NCBI GenBank assembly: GCA_001466705.2
Contig: LATX02000112.1
Location: 62,001 to 126,000 of the forward strand
Direction of reading: 5' to 3'
Source: Moniliophthora roreri
Taxonomy: Eukaryota > Basidiomycota > Agaricomycetes > Agaricales > Marasmiaceae
DNA: 64,000 nt
The position numbers and the translations under genes were made by a program. Positions within the stretch are counted from its first letter, which is position 1, and every line of letters begins with the position of its first letter. The notes beneath the pieces are model-generated. The model ran no database searches. It was not told where the DNA came from and was given only the letters and a program-made list of their open reading frames with translations. Of this stretch, positions 60,490 to 64,000 are shown one piece after another.

Positions 60490-63400
60490 TCAGTCGTCGA
60501 GTGCCCCGTTCCCGTTACAGTAGTCCACGTTCCCTTTTGCAGGATTACCCGCCCACTGCCAGAGAGAGAGAGAGAAGGGTTAAATGTAAGCATACACACA
60601 TCGCTCCAAAAGCACACTTACGGCAGGGAATGGTCTCTCGACGCCAGACGCACCAAAGACAGCGAACGCAAGCACAAAGATCATAACTTGTGCTCCGCCA
60701 TCCAATGCTCCACCTAATATGTAATTATACTTCTTGTACCAACCGGGATGATATCGACGAAGCCATAACTGGGAAACAAGGCCGACAGCTATAATCGATG
60801 TCATAACCGAAGTAACACCCGTTGTCATCCAGTTTGCAAACTGTAAAGCACCGTTTTGGTAAACCCAAGACAAGTCAAGAGTGATGTACGTACGTTCCAT
60901 ACAATTGGAAGTATAAGGCTGTCAACTCTTACACCACCAATTACGGGCCATCGCTTAGATATAAGCCATTGGATGATTGTCGGTACCGCACCAAGGAGAA
61001 GACCCTAATCCAATCGTTGCCCGTCAGTATCTTACCATTCATCAAAATGTGACACGAGAAAGCCTACCATCGGGATTACAAAGTAGGGTCCGTCAGGGCC
61101 ATACAGTTCCTTTGCCAGTGACCAGGTAACCGCGGCGCTATTCAAGTTTTGCATTGTCTGACCACTCCACACATTGGTTCCCTGGGGATCCAAGAGTGTC
61201 TCTCGCTGCGAATCGACAACAGTAATCATAACGACTGACACCCGTACGTCAGATGTGCTGATTCAGGCGAAGAGTAAGCAGAGCCATCTTACTATAATTT
61301 ACGGCGACACCTAATTGATAGCATTAGTTACAATGGTCTTCCCGCAAAACTTTGAAAACTCACCGAGAATCGTTCCCCAAAGCTGCGTCAGAAACATGAC
61401 GCGAGGAGGCACCTTGAGGTATTGTCCAATCTTCAAATCTCCTGCGAGCCCTATTGAAGTTGATACAACGTCGTGACTCCACATCGAGAACTTGAAAAAA
61501 GATGTACCGGTTAGAATTTTTCGATGCCGCGAATTTTCAAGATGGTGGCTTACATAGAGATTAGCAACAGGACGACCGGGATTGATTGCACCAGCAACCA
61601 TCTTCATGACCTGATTTGTAGCGACACCGTTTCCCATACGTCCATAAAGAATAGTCGAGAAGGGCTTTCCAATAAACATCGTCAAGATTCAGAGTGAAAC
61701 CAAAAGGAAAAAAAAAAAAAAAAAATTCGACCGACCGTAATGAACATGCCCACCAAAAGTGCGATTATATATGACCACCACGGGAGAGTAGTTTGGCCTT
61801 TAATAACGACGATGAGACCTGCAGTTGTAAGCGCGTGTTAGGGTACACTTGAAGTCCCTCGTAGGCGAACTGGATCTTACCAGCAAAAAACGATAAGAAA
61901 AGAAGCATCTGGTACCACCACCAAGGAACCTCTTTGTACTTTAACATTGCCTGATAATGAGGATCCGGTTGTGTACGCTCTCTTCCCTGCTTGATAGCAT
62001 CGCGGACCTCGCCTCCCCAGAATAATACGACGTGTGCAATGAGACCTCCAATGCCGAGGTTATTCACCAAATGTGACCAGGCGTTGGATCCGGTCAAGGC
62101 GGGTAGACCATATTGTTCCAAGGCGGTCTGGTTCAAGACGAAATGGTCTCCAAAGACGGCGGCTTGTTGGTATCTGGTTCCGTTCGAGTTGAAGATGGAC
62201 GTGGAAAGCATGGGGAATGCTCGGGACTAGACTGAGGGGGTTAGCAAGAGTGGTGGAAGAGTGATATTCGTCAAACTCACGTTCCAAGTGTCGGAGTAGT
62301 AGATAGCCAGGACAGCGATATAACAGATGAAATACCCGACCCAGGAGTTTGCTGGGAGAGATCAGTATCGACTCGCATCAAGCGTATAAAAACTACTTAC
62401 CTTGCTGGATCAGAGGCAAACTCATATACCTAACACAAGAGTTAGCGGTGTAAACGATAGCTCTACAATAAAGTTTGTCACATCGATCCAATATACCTTT
62501 CGTACAACACAATCAGCCACCTCAAGAGAAAGGGAAAATAATCACTCACTGCCAATCAAGCGAAATAGAAAGCAAGCCCAACCCCTCGTTCCCTTCCGCA
62601 CCTCCAAATACATTCGTAAACACGTCTCTAGCCTTTCTCGATGCGCGTTGACTTGCCAGACAAAACACGCTAAATCCATTAAGAAGAGGAAAGATGTATG
62701 CCGGGATGAGCTCCCAGACAAACATGCCGGTGAATGCTCCCCAGAAAAGCTTCTTACGCTTGGCATTTCCTACCGTGTCAAAGTGCAGAGCTTGAAAGGT
62801 GCGTTCTGTGAGCTTTGGAAAAGCGGGAAGAGGTGGAGAGGAGAAGGGTTTGTTACCTACCTTGGAAGACAGACACAGTCGGAAGGCTCTGAATGATGGC
62901 CGAACCAAGTGATTAGACGAGGGTACGGTCGACGTTTGATCACAGATCACTTACTCCCCAGTACACCATCTCAGAAGGGTACACCGTCAGAGGACGCAAG
63001 ATACCCACCAACCCCATTCTGCCAAGATAAGAGGGTTAGTTGTTGATCAATTTACCACAAGGGAACTGTAGGAGAGTCCGTACCCGAAGCACGCAGTAGA
63101 AAAAGTACCGAGGATCGCAGTCAGTGAGCTCACATTGGTGTCGTAGAATAGCTGGTAGAAAAGTAGTGAGTATGAGTACTGTGATAACGGATTCATGATT
63201 CTGCCAGCTCTCACCCTCTGAACTGCAAAGTTGTTCACTGCAGCGCTTCCGTATGCTGCTGTTGAAGCGATTAGGGTGGCCACAACATGCTGATGAGTCC
63301 CACAAGTTAGACTCTTCTGGATGATTTTCGGGCTGGAAAAGAATATACATACCTCCTTCAATCCAAATGGACCAGGGTTTATGGCATGTACAACTGGCCC

Positions 63401-63867
63401 TAAAAACTGGAACCTCGTTCCTTCAACTGTCGAACGTCGGGGAAGAATGTTTGCCATAGCTTCTCCGATGGTGTACGCGACCAAAAGAAGAAAGACCGTT
63501 GATACCGAGACAACTACTGGTTTGAAATAGTAGATCTAAAGTCAAGCTCCAATAAGCATGGCCACGAAGAACGACGTCAAGATCGCACCTGGACTAACGC
63601 CGCTCCCAACCCGGCAATAATCGTTCCCAGTACAAGAGATCGAATCGTCACTGCATCGTCTCCGTCGTCCCGCAAGTCCACGATGAATTTTGAAACATCG
63701 ACACCGTTTGTGATGATGGGTTCTCCTTTGTATGTTTCATGTCCTTCAGAATCTGAATCGACTTTTTCAAAGTCTTGGTTATTCTTCCCGTCGTCGGGTT
63801 TGTGGTCCAAAGTAGGAAGCCCGTCGACCTTCTCAGAGATTGAGGTTAGGGGAGTAGCTGTACTCAT
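60490..63867 (-). CDS. OPT-family oligopeptide transporter
   Basis: About 18 exons on the minus strand (start 63867, stop 60490) sum to 767 codons. The N-terminal 60 residues are hydrophilic, followed by many hydrophobic segments. Family motifs: NPGPFGLKEH (the NPG signature), VYPSEMVYWG, FWGAFTGMFVWE, LKYKEVPWWWYQ, GAINPGRPVANLYF and LGGALDGGAQ. OPT proteins import small peptides or glutathione-like compounds by proton symport at the plasma membrane. One exon (61310-61293) is only 18 nt. The intron inferred at 61735-61680 keeps phase but ends CG instead of AG and contains a homopolymer, so this junction needs RNA support. A 120-nt intron interrupts at 62549-62430. A truncated paralog lies at 47605-49175. 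Confidence 0.9.
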
Positions 63868-64000
63868 GCCGCCAAGGGAGCCCAGAAGTCTTCTGCTATC
63901 AGTCGGATTGGGTTTATCTATTCTTCCCTTTTGCCATCAGCCTCACAAGAATGGCTCATATTCGCACAATACAACGCAATTGGATCCGAAAAAGAAAGAA
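63868..64000 (-). other. Upstream region of the OPT gene
   Basis: Contains the leader and proximal promoter of the OPT gene up to the window edge. No clear TATA box was seen. Confidence 0.4.

Overview
The window looks like nuclear DNA of a filamentous basidiomycete, most likely an agaricomycete. Genes are split by many short introns (mostly 47-75 nt, GT-AG). The gene content fits: an agaricomycete-type kinase with HGDIK/DFG/APE motifs, a large F-box protein, a short C2H2 factor, NAD formate dehydrogenase, a chromodomain Ty3/gypsy remnant and many small inverted-repeat elements. Exon-intron models were made by hand from splice sites, frame continuity and recalled family motifs. No alignment or search was run.

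1-11.1 kb: a decayed tandem segmental duplication. Each unit held a zinc-type alcohol dehydrogenase/enoyl reductase gene (+) converging on an S9 serine peptidase gene (-), next to a further duplicated module with no recognised product. Both reductase copies are dead. Both peptidase genes are fully open with the same five-exon structure, but the left copy has lost the catalytic histidine segment through an exact 12-bp in-frame deletion.

11-24.5 kb: mostly gene-poor, with a C2H2 zinc-finger gene, a four-TM membrane protein gene (with a broken partial copy of its 3' end 5-6 kb to the left), and a DCN1-type neddylation gene flanked by two intron-containing tRNA genes in opposite orientation.

24.5-47.6 kb: accessory, transposon-rich and partly AT-rich. 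It holds a kinase pseudogene split by a 763-bp inverted-repeat insertion, a formate dehydrogenase gene broken by an 8-nt deletion, a 2.4-kb terminal-inverted-repeat element with a 7-bp target duplication, a short-chain dehydrogenase exon remnant, a Ty3/gypsy chromovirus remnant, an S33 hydrolase with one frameshift, and an F-box gene. Two of the three single-N positions (36611 and 46271) sit beside duplicated sequence and look like assembly joins; the third (32187) does not.

47.6-64 kb: a truncated oligopeptide-transporter (OPT) pseudogene carrying a mariner-type MITE, followed by a conserved gene block: SEC23 (COPII coat), an unrecognised 232-aa gene, condensin subunit CAP-G/Ycg1, and a convergent full-length OPT transporter gene. 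I saw no operon-like or defence system. The most informative signals are natural gene-inactivation events that can be reconstructed to the base.
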